A DNA stretch of 64,000 nucleotides from Brachynemurus nebulosus (lineage: Eukaryota; Arthropoda; Insecta; Neuroptera; Myrmeleontidae): contig JAPWDM010000008.1 of assembly GCA_035578155.1 (NCBI GenBank), positions 31,777,780 to 31,841,779 of the forward strand. Reading direction: 5' to 3'. Position numbers and translations under genes: made by a program. Below the pieces are notes generated by a model. That model had not been told where the DNA came from and did not search any database. It saw only the letters and a program-made list of their open reading frames with translations. Below, piece after piece: positions 11,221 through 23,906 of the stretch; the first letter of the stretch is position 1; each line of letters begins with the position of its first letter.

Positions 11221-12532
11221 CTATTAATTTTTTTAATTTGGAAAATTTGAAATTTTTTTAATTCTTTCGTTTTCAGTAAGACTTCTCCTTCCCAAAGAAG
11301 CTTAGTTGTATACCCGCCTTTGAAGACAATTGCATATAAGGAACTTGTTTAGAAAATTGCAAAAAAATAATGTATCGGTTAGGGAAACTTCTGTGCTCAA
11401 AATGTTTGTAAATTTTAGAACTAGCCTCAAGGATTAAAATCGTTCAAAAATATCAAAAAAAAAAAAAATTATAAATTACACATTTTCTCCAAATATATCA
11501 CGGATGACATTTTTCTATTAAATTTTTTCTACCAGAAGGAAAGCATACAAATGTACAAATTAAAACTTTTTTGAAAAATTCAATTAACAAAAAAAAATTA
11601 ATAAATACAATTACAAAATTTTTAATTACATTTTACATCGTGTCCTGTTTTATACTTTCAACGTTCATCTTGCTTAAAACAAACGAAACACTGTCAGTCA
11701 TTGATGAGACCCAACCCTCACTCCTCTACTTCCCCCACCAATCCAGTTCCCCTTCCATCGAACATAATCTTATTAAAATTGTAAAGAATTCAATTAATTT
11801 TCATTAGAATAAATTTTAAACATTACACACTTTTCCTTTATTTATTTTTTGAATTAATTAGAATTATTTAACATCTTTGGGTTAGTATCAGTGTATTTAC
11901 AATATTGAGCGTGGAGAATTGAAGAGGGAAGGATACAGAGATATACGTGTTAGTAGAATAGGACTGAATAAGAAGTGTTAATTGTTTAAAACAATTTTTG
12001 AATTATTCATAAAATTTCAGAGAATGGATTCAAATTTAAAAAAAAAATTAATTAATTTTATTTCGAATGTTATTTTGTGTTCCACTTGCCTTGTTTAAAG
12101 GTTGTTAGGCTTGTTAAAAAGGAGTTAAAAATTAATTAATTGAAGACTGTTACGTGGGGGAAAATTTTAAAAGCAAATATTAGAATTTCGTTAATTATAT
12201 AGCAATTACACGTGTAGGCTTTTGTGGGTATCAGAAAATAATTGGAGCCCACGCAGTACACCATTTGTTACATAACGTAGGCAATAAAGAAAATAATACT
12301 TTTTGATATGGGTCTGACAATATCATTATCGTAAATAACCCCGACAAAATAATTATGGTTCAGTTTTTCAGTTATAATTCAAAAAAATTCTGTTAAATTT
12401 TGAATTCTACGAAAACTATTACTTGAATACTATTGGCATCCGAGCCACAAAAACAATTAGATATAAAAGAGAATGTTATAAGAACAAGAGCATGATACTG
12501 CTCGAGTCAGCATGCGTACGAATATGACATGA
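11221..12532. other. AT-rich stretch, no gene seen
   Basis: No gene, RNA or element ends were recognised. I searched it for the missing third exon of the 16.5-kb gene and found no convincing minus-strand candidate. Confidence 0.4.
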
Positions 12533-12686
12533 TTATGAATTTTTTCTGGCCAGCAATACACAAAAAAATTAGATACAAAAAGGAATGTTTCTGGTCATAT
12601 TTCAGTTATTATGAATTTTTTCTAGCCAGCAATACACAAAAAAATTAGATACAAAAAGGAATGTTTCTGGTCATATTTCAGTTATT
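12533..12686. repeat. Two near-identical tandem units of 76 bp
   Basis: The units start TTATGAATTTTTTCT at 12533 and 12609 and differ at about one position (CTGGCC versus CTAGCC). This is a recent tandem duplication. Confidence 0.9.
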
Positions 12687-12718
12687 TTCATCCAGAAATA
12701 TGAAAAACTGTTTCATTC

Positions 12719-13082
12719 TTAGAGCCTAACCATAAATTGCGTCCCGTAAAATTCAGCCATCTTTGACTTTTCTCTCCTTCGTCGTCACGCTAGGGATTGA
12801 TAACACGTTCGCTACCACTATGAGACACCTATAAACAACAAGTCAGAACCTGAGACCACGCATCACAAATGTGAGAAGAAACTAATGGCTCAAATATGAG
12901 CCGTCTGGTAGCGAACGAATAAAATATATAGAGAAATGGTTTTTTGCCTGTGAACTGTAAGCTAAGCTTTTGAACGTAACGTCACGTTTTGCTCGGACCC
13001 CCGCCCCCCCGCATCTCGATTTATCACGCTAGGCCACTACACCCCTCCCCGCTGTATTCGTACCTAATTTATAAATGACTCC
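12719..13082. mobile_element. Possible old MITE with CATAAATT ends, with a nested small element
   Basis: The left CCTAACCATAAATTGCGTCC and the right AATTTATAAATGACT are weakly inverted. GTCACGCTAGG and GTAACGTCACG strings inside resemble the 41755 element. A nested piece at about 12812-12920 has inverted GTTCGCTACCA ends, which could be another MITE. Duplications are not clean. Confidence 0.3.
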
Positions 13083-13448
13083 TTACAACGATGTTTTCGT
13101 GTAATGCATGTTATAGGAGAATTAACTGTACTTTGTCAGTTAAGTTTGTTTTAAATCGTTCAAAGCTTATCAGTCAAATGTACTCGTGATATTGTTAAAC
13201 CTGTAATGTAACTCTGAATAAATATTGTCTGTTACCATTTCAATAAACTTATATAATTTCTTTTAAAAAATGAATACTATTTTTCAAAACTAATATTTAT
13301 TTTTTTTAGCTGTTCGAAGGTTGCTATCGCATACCCAAAACACATAACAAGATTAGGGAAAATAGTTCTTTTTTGCCCCGAAAGAGAAAACAGTTGTAAT
13401 CGTAATGTATCTCATAGCTGTAAACTTAGAATAGAATGTTCGTTTTAA
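13083..13448. other. AT-rich stretch, no gene seen
   Basis: Nothing recognised before the TTAA element. Confidence 0.4.
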
Positions 13449-16400
13449 CGGCGGAGGGTCCTCCAGACAACAGGTTTCTTAATAATTTTTTTTTTAAGGG
13501 GATATTTACCAATGAAAAAAAACATCAAAAATAGGCGATTTTACTTTTCTATTTTCTCGGCGTAGAATTAACGTATGAACTTCAAATTTTCAGTGAGTAA
13601 AGATAAAGGTAATAAAAAATGTTATTAGGAAGTAGAATTTCAAATTTTCATTTTTAAGTGGGTGAAACACGAGTTTGAAAAGCATCAAATATAGGCTTAG
13701 TTTCAGTGCAATTTACCAACGATTGGAAAATTTAAAAAAAATCTGATTCCTAATAACATATTTTATATGTTTTAAGAATGTAATTTTGAAATAAAAATTA
13801 CTCTCGAGCTACCCATTACCGCGTAAATAGAAAAGTAAACTTAATATTTGTGGACAATTTTTTGATCTATTTATATTTAAAAATATGTTTTCTCTTTATT
13901 TTGGTTATACCAAATATAACTGAAATCGGAACAGATATATTTAAACTTTCTTTAAATGGGGTAGTCATCTTTTTATTTTATTTTCTGTCTAAACTTCAAA
14001 CAAATGTGACAATAGTAAAAATATAATAAAGGACCTTGAAGGCCTTGTTGAGAAAAACGTTATAAAAATACATGCAATACGTTTTATGAATAAGTAGACA
14101 ATGTTATATAATTGTAGGGACCCATAAATTATAATATTTTAATTTTAAAAATTTATACCATAACACAATAATTTCCCTGGATTTTTGATTTTCCGGTACC
14201 TTGTCTATAAAAATTGAAACTTTTTATGAAATTTGTGAAGAAAAGTATAATAAACAGTCTCGGAAATTTAAAGGGTAAAATTAGTGACGGATTTACCAGC
14301 AGGCTGAGTAGGCTGGAGCCTAGGGCGGCAGATTTTAATGGCGGAAAATTTGAGCGAAAAAGGGGGGCAAAATGTAGAATTTGTTTCTTGTTTTTCTTTT
14401 TGCTCGTCACTTACGTTTTTTAAGAAAGGCGGCAGATTTTTGGGGCGGCAAAATGTAGAATTTCAAGTTTTTTTTTTTACTCATCACTTACGGTTTTTAA
14501 GAAGGGCGGCCGATTTTAGGGGCGGCAAATTCGGCAAAAAGGGCAGCAAAAATTTTTTTTTTAGCTTTTCAGGGGCGGCATTTTTTATTGAGCCTTGAGC
14601 GGCACTTAGAGTAAATCCGCCACTGGGTAAAATTTTTTTCGCAAGTCACGTTATTTATAACAATTTTAATTTTTTTTCTATTAAAAAATTCTAAGTTTCT
14701 TATTAGAAATAAAAAATTTTTGAAATTTTCTAGCAAGGTGGGAGTCGTAGGATACATCTAGTCGGCAGTCGATTTTTCTTAGATTGGCATCACAGTGGCT
14801 GGAGGTGACTTGAAATAGAAACTTCTTGCCCTGGGAGGAACCAGGGGCAAAATTTCCAAAAATTTTATTAAATATAATTTGTAGAAATTTTAATTTGAAA
14901 CAATTTCGTTTCCAACAACTTTCTTAGAAATGGTTTTTTTCATTGGCTTTTTTTGCTAAAAAAAATTAAATTCAACTTTTATTTGGTGCATATTCAAGCT
15001 ACAGAATAATAAAAATTGCATACACAATATTAAACTTCTTTTTATTACTGGACAAGTGGGTTTTTTTTTCTGTTATTATATCTTTTGCCATTTCTATCTT
15101 TGACATTGATTATAAACGATTTACTCGTATTTTCAGTCAAGTAAAGCTTCGCCCGACCTGCGAGCAAACGTATCATGCCTCATAATGACTAAAATTTCAT
15201 TGCACTACTTAACTCAAATTCAAACTTAAGTGGTTCATAATTTCTGACCAGTAATAGTTAAGTAGATATTGGGTTTCTACAAAAATAATTTCATATGAGT
15301 TTAGGATAATATCACCTTTTCTTTTTATGTCAAACACCATAATACATATAATTAATTTATAATTCCACAAGTATTGCGAGCAATGATACGAGAGACCGTA
15401 CCGGTCGAGCTAATACTTAAGATTACAAAAATTAAAAATATCCAATCTTGAACTAAAACTTATATCATGCTGTGAGGGACTATTGTGTAGGAGAATACCA
15501 CATAAATATGTATATGTATTAAATTTCACATCCTTTTAAGATTCATTGTATATGCACATGTAAAAAAGAATAAGATATACTGTCACCTTAAACTTTTATA
15601 TTTACATCTTTTTTCTTAAATATTTTCAGTATCATTAGAATATTGTTATTGGCGGAAATAAAATTTTAAATAAGACAAGCAATACTATATTTACGGAAGT
15701 TTTAATAAGTCTGTTCTTTTTTAAAGTGTATGTCAGAATTTAAAAATAATTTTCGTGAATTCTGTGTGCAGTAGAGATAGCATCAAAATGTTAAAATCCT
15801 CAATTTGCTGTTTTATTTTTTGAGAATATATCCTTAAGAAAGTGGATACATTTATTGTATCAAATGAAGTTGCATAGTATAGGTAGTACATATTATGGTG
15901 TATTCACTCATAAATTTTTATGCAAAAAAAAGAAAAAATGGCGGCACTACAGCTGCTCCAAGTTGACTATTTTAATTTACGCCGTGGAATGCCCAGGTTC
16001 TTTATTAAAATAAGTCATTAGGCTTTGCATATACCTATTTCTGATGAGAAAATTTTTTTTCACAATTTAAAATCAAAAAGACAATTTAAAATTTCACTTT
16101 TTTTTTATAAAAAAATTGTTATAAACAATATTTACAGTAATAACTTATGCAAAATTTTAGGTATATTATGCAAAGGCCAATATCTTAAAGAATATCTGTA
16201 CAAAATTTCGAGCCAATACCTTAATAACTTTTTAAATTATGTTCCACGGCGCGGAAAAAAACCTGTTTTGAGAAAAACGCTATTAAAAAGTTTTCGATCT
16301 TGAAAAGTACAGAGTTAAAAGCAGTTTATCGTTATCTAAGATAATCTTTCTGTTCGGATTAAAACATTAGAAATATATTCTTTAAGGTTCAAATGAACTT

Positions 16401-16453
16401 TTAAAGCAAAACAAAAAATGAAAAATTTGAAAGTTCTGGAGGACCCTCCCCCC
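13449..16453. mobile_element. 3.0-kb TTAA-flanked non-autonomous element
   Basis: The inverted ends share GGAGGGTCCTCCAGA, with TTAA at 13445-13448 and 16454-16457. TTAA duplication is diagnostic of the piggyBac superfamily, although the first bases (CGG/GGG) are not typical of it. The interior is AT-rich and non-coding and carries the 14282-14625 hAT MITE. It lies downstream of the exon 2 donor of the secreted-protein gene, so it is probably intronic. Its 84-bp distance from that exon makes it a candidate to affect splicing. Confidence 0.75.
14282..14625. mobile_element. hAT MITE of the GCTCGTCACTTA family, 344 bp
   Basis: The ends are YAGTGRCGGATTTAC in inverted orientation. A perfect 8-bp duplication GGTAAAAT lies at 14274-14281 and 14626-14633. 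The interior has GGCGGCA words and the core GCTCGTCACTTA at 14402-14413, with a second variant copy near 14478. It is nested in the 3-kb TTAA element. Confidence 0.93.
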
Positions 16454-16537
16454 TTAAGAAACGCTACATTTGCGTTATAAACTTTCGTTCAAATTTTTTA
16501 ACATTTAGAAACAAAAAATAAAAAATACGAATCATAC

Positions 16538-17047
16538 CTTCCTGGTAGCTTGAATGATGTTCAGAACTTCCGCCATCCTTATCGTCTTTGTCTTGCCCGT
16601 ATGCTGAATGATGCTCAAAATCATACTTATCCCCATCCTTTTTATGAAAACTATCGTAATGGTTATACCCGTCACTTCCCTTATCCTCCGACCGTTTGAT
16701 ATAACCACTCACACCCTTATCACCACTATCCCAACTATGTTCAAAATTATCCGGATCCGATCCTAAATATACAACCAAACAAACTATAGAAGAGCACCCT
16801 CAAAAAATTAAGAATAAAAACACTTACCAGCTGATTCCAAATCTTTTTTGTCATTCTCTGCCTGATCATTTTTCGTCACCGAAGCGGGTGGTATCGCACG
16901 CACCTCCCGTATAATCGAGCCAACCGTATCGGTGTCATGAGTCAACAAATACGTGGGTTGTGTTGTGGAAGGAAACGTTAAAACCGATTCAAATGTAACA
17001 ATTAAAACACAGAACACGATTAAATTTAAACGAACCAATGCTGGCAT
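16538..17047 (-). CDS. Secreted Lys/His/Gly/Asp-rich protein, 5' two exons (3' end missing)
   Basis: Exon 1 runs 17047-16828 and encodes 73 residues plus one base. It starts at an ATG preceded by AACA, a good insect start context. The donor is GTAAGT. The intron is 65 bp (16827-16763) and ends TATTTAG. Exon 2 runs 16762-16538 (75 codons), starts and ends in phase 1, and its donor is GTATGA. Residues 1-25 form a signal peptide with a hydrophobic core. An RxxR site (REVR, residues 47-50) could be a processing site. A linker ending DLESA follows. Exon 2 is rich in Asp, Lys, Gly, Ser, His and Tyr, with loosely repeated blocks such as DGYNHYDSFHKKDGDKYDF. Insects have secreted His/Gly/Lys-rich proteins of this look, often called cuticle-like, but I cannot name a family. 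The protein is therefore extracellular by inference and its function is unknown. No stop codon follows in frame and I could not find exon 3, so the gene is partial here; the next intron holds a 3-kb transposon. Confidence 0.75.
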
Positions 17048-17400
17048 TGTTAGATTTTAAACACTCAACAAAAGAGACACCCGGTAGCGTATTAACGATA
17101 ATACACCGAAATAAAAAAAACACAACCTTATCAAAAACACTTTTTAAAACGTAAGCGTAATGCGGTATTTATCAAAAATGTGTTTTTAATGGCGTTATAA
17201 ACGATATGTTTTCTATATAAAATGATGTGAAGTTGGACGAGTATTTTTCACTTTTGACGGTTGGTAATGCGACAAACAAAAAACAGTTGACACTCGGCGT
17301 TTGCTTTGTTATGGTTTGCGTTTGTTTTGTTTCGTTCAAACTAAAAATGATTGTCGTTGTGTATTTTTTAATCGTTTATATATAAAATTCAATCAATTAT
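17048..17400 (-). other. 5' flank of the secreted-protein gene
   Basis: This is the upstream, promoter-side DNA of the minus-strand gene. A TATA-like TTTTATATAG lies at about 17211-17222 on the minus strand, roughly 170 bp before the start codon. I see no exact TCAGT-type initiator at the right spacing, so the transcription start is unresolved. No repeat or transposon end was recognised in it. Confidence 0.3.
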
Positions 17401-20400
17401 TTAAAAATTATTAAATAAGAATTATTTAAATGATGTGGTCGATTCATTCCGGGAGAGTTGGAGGGGACAATATAGGTGAAAATCAATTAAATTTCACAGC
17501 GATAGAAATTTATGTAACTGCAATTTATGATGTAAATTGGAAAAAATATAATTAATAAAACTGATTTGCTTAATAGACAGAACGGAATAGATTTACTGGA
17601 TAGTTGGATGGTGCTACAATAGCGCTACCGGTCAACCGATTAAATTATTTCTTAATATTCTAGCTCTATTCTAACGTTATGGGATTCGGGCCCGACTGGA
17701 ATAATGCATACTAGTGGGTAATGTTGGCCGTAGACTAACTCCTTCGAAGACCCGTGGTGGCCTCTATGTCTAAGATGAGGGAATAAAAAAAATACGAAGT
17801 GCAATAGTATTTATATTAAATTACGTCAATTATAATAATCTTACAAAACATGTTTTCCAGCTTTAATTTAATTGAACTTATCTACAATGTCATCAAAATT
17901 TAATATCTTCCCTGTTTTCTTCTCTATAGATATACAGAGTCGCCACTAGACTATTCTCAGTCATAGTTGATCTTAGGTATTTAAACGGAAAATTTTTTTT
18001 GAAAATATCCCCCATTTTTATATAAGGTCAGAGCACCAATAGCCGTCATGTTGACATGAGCAGGACTTTACATTAATTTTTTTGTTCATAATTATACGAA
18101 ATAACCAACAGTGAAGCTAAAATGAAAGAGAATTTTATGATCTTCCAGGAATATTTTAATATATTTGAATATTTTTATAATAAATACAGGGTGAACCGTA
18201 ACGACGGCTCCAAATTAAAACTGATGGTAGGCCACAAAAAGTTGAACAAAAAATCTTAATACCATTTTTTTATAAGGTGCTTAGTTTTCGAGAAAATTAA
18301 TTTTAAAAATTCGAGACCACTATTTTAGAGCCACTGTGTAATGTACACTAATTTTTCTATGTGGCTGATGATCCGACGATGCTTTGATACATCTCTTCTG
18401 TGTTTGGTATGCTTGGGGTAGGTTGACCTTCAAATTTAGGTGATGTGCATTATGTATGTATGGTAAGTATCATAACCAGTCATATAACTGACGAAAACAG
18501 TGAAAGGTAATTTAATTTTCTGTTGTTTTTTACAATTCGGGTCTTGTAAAAAATTTAAAAAAAACTGTATCGAAAATATATAAGCAGTTTTAAACTTCAA
18601 GTTTCTAACATCGAAATTATGGTTTTTGAAACTTTGAAAAAGTACCTGATGACGTCATTAAGTTCAATTAATAGCTATAAAAATGGAATTTACGTACTCG
18701 GCCAAAACTATATCCGACTACATAAATCGATTGTATATATGAAGAATCCAGTTCGGTACAAAGTTTTTTCTGATTATGACGTTGCAAAGTTGTTTCTGAC
18801 AAAGAAATAATTTTTTCAACAAATTGTTTTTCATGGGCTATCAATAGTACAAATTTTAAATAAAAAATCGAGAAAAGTCAGTAGGCTGCCTACTATAGTA
18901 GTACCGAGATTGCTCGGTGTGTATTATGCTCTGTGATTTGGTCGTTAGTTATTGAATTTTAATTTATTTGCCGGATATTATATTTATAATGGTAATTATA
19001 TTATTCCATTTCTGCTTTTTTTCATCATTTCGTAGTACTTGGTGTAGTCGTTTAGGTATATGTATGTATTTTTTATTGGCGAATATTCAGGTTTTGATTT
19101 TTTATTAGTGCAGACGTAAATCCTTAAATGTCAGATAACTTTATGAGTATTTAAATTTTTTTTAAAATACACTAGGTACTTATTTTATGTATTATACTAA
19201 ATATTGAAAATAGGTAGGTATATCTGGATTCTACCAAAGGAGTAAAAAGTTTATTTAAGGTATAGTTGGTCCGAAAAACGATTTTTCAAAGGGTTTTAAC
19301 GAAGCTTCTCTAGATATTTATTTAATTTAATACCAGTAATACGAGCCTATACCGAAAAAAAAAATTGATCGCCCCAATTTTGAGAAAAACGGTTTCAAAG
19401 TTTTGTAATTTTTACACGGGCTCTTATGGGAAGTTGACATGTTCACATGATTTTTTTGAATAAAATGAAAACATGTCAAAGGAATTTAATAATAGTATAT
19501 TATTCAACGAGCTAGTAATGATAGCTATTACTCACGAAGATGAAATTGCGACCCGTAAATGCATCTGAGTGAGTAATAGCCATTGCAAGCGAGTAGAATA
19601 CGATATTTTTTTTACGACTTTTTTCCTTTTTGATTTAAATAAAATTGAATATAAATTTTAAATCAAATTTTTAATCTATTTCTAATTTCATTAAATGTTT
19701 GTATAATATGTATAAAACGATCAAAACAAAATATATACTACTTTGTTTACTTGCACGTTAAAACTTGATACATACATTAGTCATAAAACAATCGCAAACC
19801 CAATACTGTGATTTCATTGGTCAAAAAAGTATTGAGTAATGATCATTCCTCCACACCTTAGAATAATGCCTAACTTTCTCAACAATTAACAGATATATAA
19901 TGTGTTCTTCAACAGGAGTAAAAATAATATAATTTTTGAAATATAACATCATTTTACAACGTTTTATAACGGTTTTTCAACAAGGCTTTTATATTGCTAC
20001 AACATAAGCGTGCGGAAATTCAAAAAAAAAAAAAGTGGTATACAAATATAATTACTGAAGAATTTAATGCATTATTTAATTTCTGATAAAAGAAAATTTT
20101 TTCGCTGAGCTATATTTTTGTACCTGACTATCTCGCACCAAGTACCTTAAGTGTTCACGCTCATTTTGGAAATTATACAAATTAATAGTAGGTATATTAT
20201 CAAGCGAAGATCGTAAGTGTTATTTTTGTGGCCTCCGATGTAATTTGAGAAGCCGAGGCTGAAAGCTGAGTATTCTATTCTTAAGTATCCATGGCCACAA
20301 ATATGAACTTACGGGCCGAGTATGAGTAAGTTAATTTTTCAACCGAAAAAAGTTGCCATTTTTGTAAACTGTAATCTAGTTTTTCCTTTGTAAATTGAAA

Positions 20401-20479
20401 CACGGTTGATCTACTGTCTTCGGCAGTGGAAGGAAAATATCTCGGATGTATTTGAAAGTGACGTAAAGAGCTTTGTGTT
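17401..20479. other. Mostly featureless AT-rich stretch
   Basis: No gene was recognised. Minor items: ACAGGGTGAACCGTAACGAC near 18187, a string that resembles repeat ends, and a small imperfect inverted repeat AGCTATTACTCAC / GAGTGAGTAATAGCC at 19520-19590. The 63-codon frame at 18619-18810 has no recognisable domain. Confidence 0.4.
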
Positions 20480-20542
20480 ATTGCAAAGCAACTCGAAAGC
20501 GAAAATATGTGACGTAATTGCAAAGCAACTCGAAAGCGAAAA
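20480..20542. repeat. Short tandem repeat, period 37
   Basis: ATTGCAAAGCAACTCGAAAG occurs at 20480 and 20517, followed each time by CGAAAA. Confidence 0.85.
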
Positions 20543-20892
20543 CCTGCCTACATACATTGGAAAGATACATAATCTTAGATTTAGCGCAGCTTTTGGTGGA
20601 AAACATGATTGATTTCTTTTAATCTTCTAAAAAGGGTATGGATAATTGACAATTTATTGCCGCCCTTTAATCTTTACATATAAAATGCTAATTATAAAGA
20701 TAGTTAGATTAGCGGTTGAACCCTAATTTTTAAAAAGAAGTAACCACGAGTGTTTTGGTGGCTGATCCCTTTTTCAATCAGTTCAAAATTTAAAAATAAA
20801 AAAAGGAAAACAAGGAAACGAAAGAAAAGGAATAAAAAATTGTAACGAATAACAAAATTAATAAAAATAATAATATGTACTTTAGTAATATA

Positions 20893-21057
20893 CAGGACCG
20901 GAATTACCCTAAGTAAAAATACCGCCCCTGCCGTTCTCCATAACTTTTTAACTTTTCCCTGCAAAAAATAAGTGACGAGCAAAAAAAAAAACGTCAAATT
21001 CTAAATTTTGTCGCCCGGGACACTAGTTCCGCGTGTCCCTAGCGTAATCCAGCACTG
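20893..21057. mobile_element. hAT MITE of the GCTCGTCACTTA family, 165 bp
   Basis: The ends are CAGGACCGGAATTAC and CAGTGCTGGATTACG. A perfect 8-bp duplication GTAATATA lies at 20885-20892 and 21058-21065. The core, as TAAGTGACGAGC, is at 20969-20980. It is the shortest member of the family here. Confidence 0.92.
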
Positions 21058-21065
21058 GTAATATA

Positions 21066-21829
21066 GGTATATAAATGTAACGTAACATATCAATTTACAC
21101 CATTGATATAAGAATAGTATATTGTGCAATAAGTGCGGGAAGTTGTCGATTGCTCACAAAAGCAAAGTTGAGCGCAGGATAAAGTGAGTGCGCTCATTTG
21201 CTCGAGTGGGCAACTAACAACCCCTATTCAGTATTTATTATTTCTTTTTAAAATAATATTGTTGAATGTTTGTGTCTTTTTTCTTTTTAAAAAAAAATTA
21301 AATATTGTTTAAATTACTTTTCTAGTGGTTTCTAACAAATATAGAAATTATGATAAGATTTTAAGAAATAATGAGAAATAATATCCCGCTGTGAGAATTG
21401 AGAATGGAGAGAAAAACTATTGACAATTTGATATTCTAGAACGAATACGTAGTCTTAAATCAAATATTAATTAGAATACTTCTTAATTATTTATGTTAAT
21501 CAACTTTCAATATAGACGTCAGGGTTTAATAGAAAAGAAGTATTTGTATTTTTTATTCTACTTTAAATTCCCAATCGACTAAAATATATATAAAATTTTA
21601 TCAAAACCTATATTAATTTTTTATTTGTCAGTTTGAAAATTGAAACATAAAATTTTTATAAAATTAAATGAAATCAATCAACTGTGTTATTGAAGTCAAT
21701 ATTTGATCTAATTGTGTGATATTATTCAATCATTGGAAAACATTACTAGACACTAACCATACAATAGGCGTCTAATATTTACATAACCACTTACATATTA
21801 TACCGTGGTAGCCGCAAATACAAACAGTA
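21066..21829. other. AT-rich stretch, no gene seen
   Basis: Nothing recognised apart from AT-rich DNA. Confidence 0.4.
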
Positions 21830-22119
21830 GGTATGTTCCAACAAACACTAGAATTTCCAATTCGAGTGAATCCAGTATTTAAAATTCGATAATGTCATTT
21901 GAAGGTCAAATCAAATTCAATTCAGAACTTTAGTTCGGTATTTAATATATAGGAACGTTTATTTTAATTCTTAGGGACTTCAAAAGATGTCTCTACTAAA
22001 GACTTGAGTTATGTATTCTATACCTGCCATACTATGAAGAAGAATATTTACAAATAATATATCCACTAAAAAATTATTATGTACTTTAAAATATGTTAAT
22101 TTATGGCTAACTTCAAAAA

Positions 22120-22715
22120 TGCATCACTGCTTGCATGAGGCAGAGTCAAAAGTTCAAAAACGCATCAGACGCATCACAACGAAAAATCAAAAATTCATTT
22201 TTGCATTTGTTGCGTCAAAACAATGCATCAAGAAATTTGGTGATGCGTGTCATGCGCATAATGTAATATCACAGCTACTTACATTTAAAATATAGGTGGC
22301 TGTCGTAGCTATGGTAATGTGAATAAAGGATGATACCAATGGTCCTATGACCATAACGGTTATAGGAATAATTCCGAAAAACTAAATGTTGAAAAAGATG
22401 AATTTATTTACTTCTCATTAAAATTGTTTAAACTATCTGAATACATCTTGCACTCAAAATATGTATTTTTTTTATTCAAATAATTTCAATTTTTTCAATT
22501 TTAAATTTCAAGTAAGTTCAAGTTGAAATTCAAAGATAATATATACAAGGACTTTATTGCTATATTATCTATAGTCTATTCATGCTATATTATCTATAGT
22601 CAAATCAGAGGAGACGTTCAAAAACATCTAATGTGCATCAAATTTCAAAAGAGCATCAGCATCGCATCATGTAGTATTAGACGCATCAGAAAGGTCATGA
22701 TGCTGCATCGATGCG
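22120..22715. repeat. Tract rich in GCATCA/TGATGC words
   Basis: GCATCA or its complement occurs repeatedly at about 22120-22260 and 22630-22715, flanking an AT-rich centre. Inside that centre GCTATATTATCTATAGTC is present twice (about 22558 and 22584). The arrangement (word-rich arms, AT-rich centre) mirrors the TCTTGG MITEs. Confidence 0.6.
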
Positions 22716-23032
22716 GTAAAGTTTAAATAATTTGTTTTTTGATTTGATTCTTCTGAAATGATTTTTAAATAAAAAGTAGGAACTATTTTTTTTATTTTAC
22801 TCCGTATTTTACTTTATTATTTACTAAATTAAAATATACCTATTTGCTAATTTTAAAAAAAATATACCTATTATTGCAATTAAATAAAGTCAAAAATTTG
22901 AAATTTGTCTTTTTACAGAACAATTTAAACTTAAAATTTGTCTGTTTGTTATTTAAATTTTCAAATTATAAGGTTAAAACTTAAAATTTCGTTAATGCGC
23001 ATGTCTAGAATTTGAAATACTTACTCTGTAGC

Positions 23033-23262
23033 CAGTGGCGTAGTGAACATAACCGGCGCCCGGGGCACGACACTTTATTGGCGCCCCTGTAGAAAAAAAT
23101 GTTGCTTTTTTCCTCACAAAAAACAAATGACGAGCAAAAAAAACCTCATACCTAATTTTTTGGTGCCCCCGAGACTGCCACCTTTGGGCACATTTGGCGC
23201 CCCTCTGCGAATGGCGCCCGGTGCATAATAGACCCCCTTGCGCCCCCCTCGCTACGCCTCTG
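23033..23262. mobile_element. hAT MITE, CAGWGGCGTAG ends, 230 bp
   Basis: The ends are CAGTGGCGTAGTGA and CAGAGGCGTAGCGA. A perfect 8-bp duplication TCTGTAGC lies at 23025-23032 and 23263-23270. The interior has GGCGCCC words and the core CAAATGACGAGC at 23124-23135. It is nested in the 21830 element. Confidence 0.93.
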
Positions 23263-23705
23263 TCTGTAGCAAGAATTTTAAAAATCAATTCGGGTGAGTT
23301 CAGAATTAGATTTAAATACTTGTTGGAACACAGAATTTCAAATTGTGTGTAAACTTGAATTACAATTCTGTCTAGTTGGAACAGTAAAGTCAACTATGCG
23401 CATGCTCATTAAAACCAGAATTAATTTGAGTATTTGTTGGAATATACCTAGCATTTACAGTACCAACCTATAGGTATTATAGTGCGACACGTGGTAACCA
23501 TAAATTTCAAATAAATTATTTTTCTAGAAAAAACCACGGACCACAGCGCGTGTGGGCCACAGACACACATACAAATGAACGTGTGATTAGACAATAATTT
23601 ATAAACCGTGAAATGAAAAGTGAATCTGTTGTTTGAATAAATAAAAATTTGTCATTCGTCGATTTTATTTTGCAATATTTTGAAATTAATGAAATTTGGT
23701 AAAAG

Positions 23706-23872
23706 TATATAAGCGGACAGTATACAGTCGAGATTAAAAGAAAGTCTTATTATCGGTAGAGAATCGTGAAGGGGAATATAAATGTTTTGCACATTTTTCC
23801 ACTTCTTGAATCGTAAGTTCGTATAGTTACAAAAAATAAGAAATCCGAAAAGTTTACCTACCGTCTTTGGCG
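23706..23872 (+). promoter_or_regulatory. Candidate TATA promoter and first exon
   Basis: TATATAAG at 23706-23713 is followed by a leader. An ATG at about 23782 opens MFCTFFHFLN and meets the donor GTAAGT after ten codons; a second donor GGTAAGTAAT lies at about 23874. Short first exons that end inside a signal peptide are common in insect secreted-protein genes. No downstream exon was found, so this is speculative. Confidence 0.25.
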
Positions 23873-23906
23873 GGTAAGTAATAGTTTCTATTGTAATATT
23901 TTCTTA

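Larger units (their letters stand above)
21830..23448. mobile_element. TA-flanked element with GGTATRTTCCAACAAA ends, 1.6 kb
   Basis: The inverted ends match at about 19 of 21 bases (GGTATRTTCCAACAAAYACT), with TA on both sides (21828-21829, 23449-23450). The end motif TTGGAACA recurs internally near 23320 and 23370, like subterminal binding repeats. It contains the 23033 hAT MITE and a tract rich in GCATCA. No transposase was seen. Confidence 0.6.

Noticed and set aside
20406..20612. 68-codon frame next to the 37-bp repeat
   Set aside because: Its repeated peptide comes from the tandem DNA repeat; the opposite strand is equally open.
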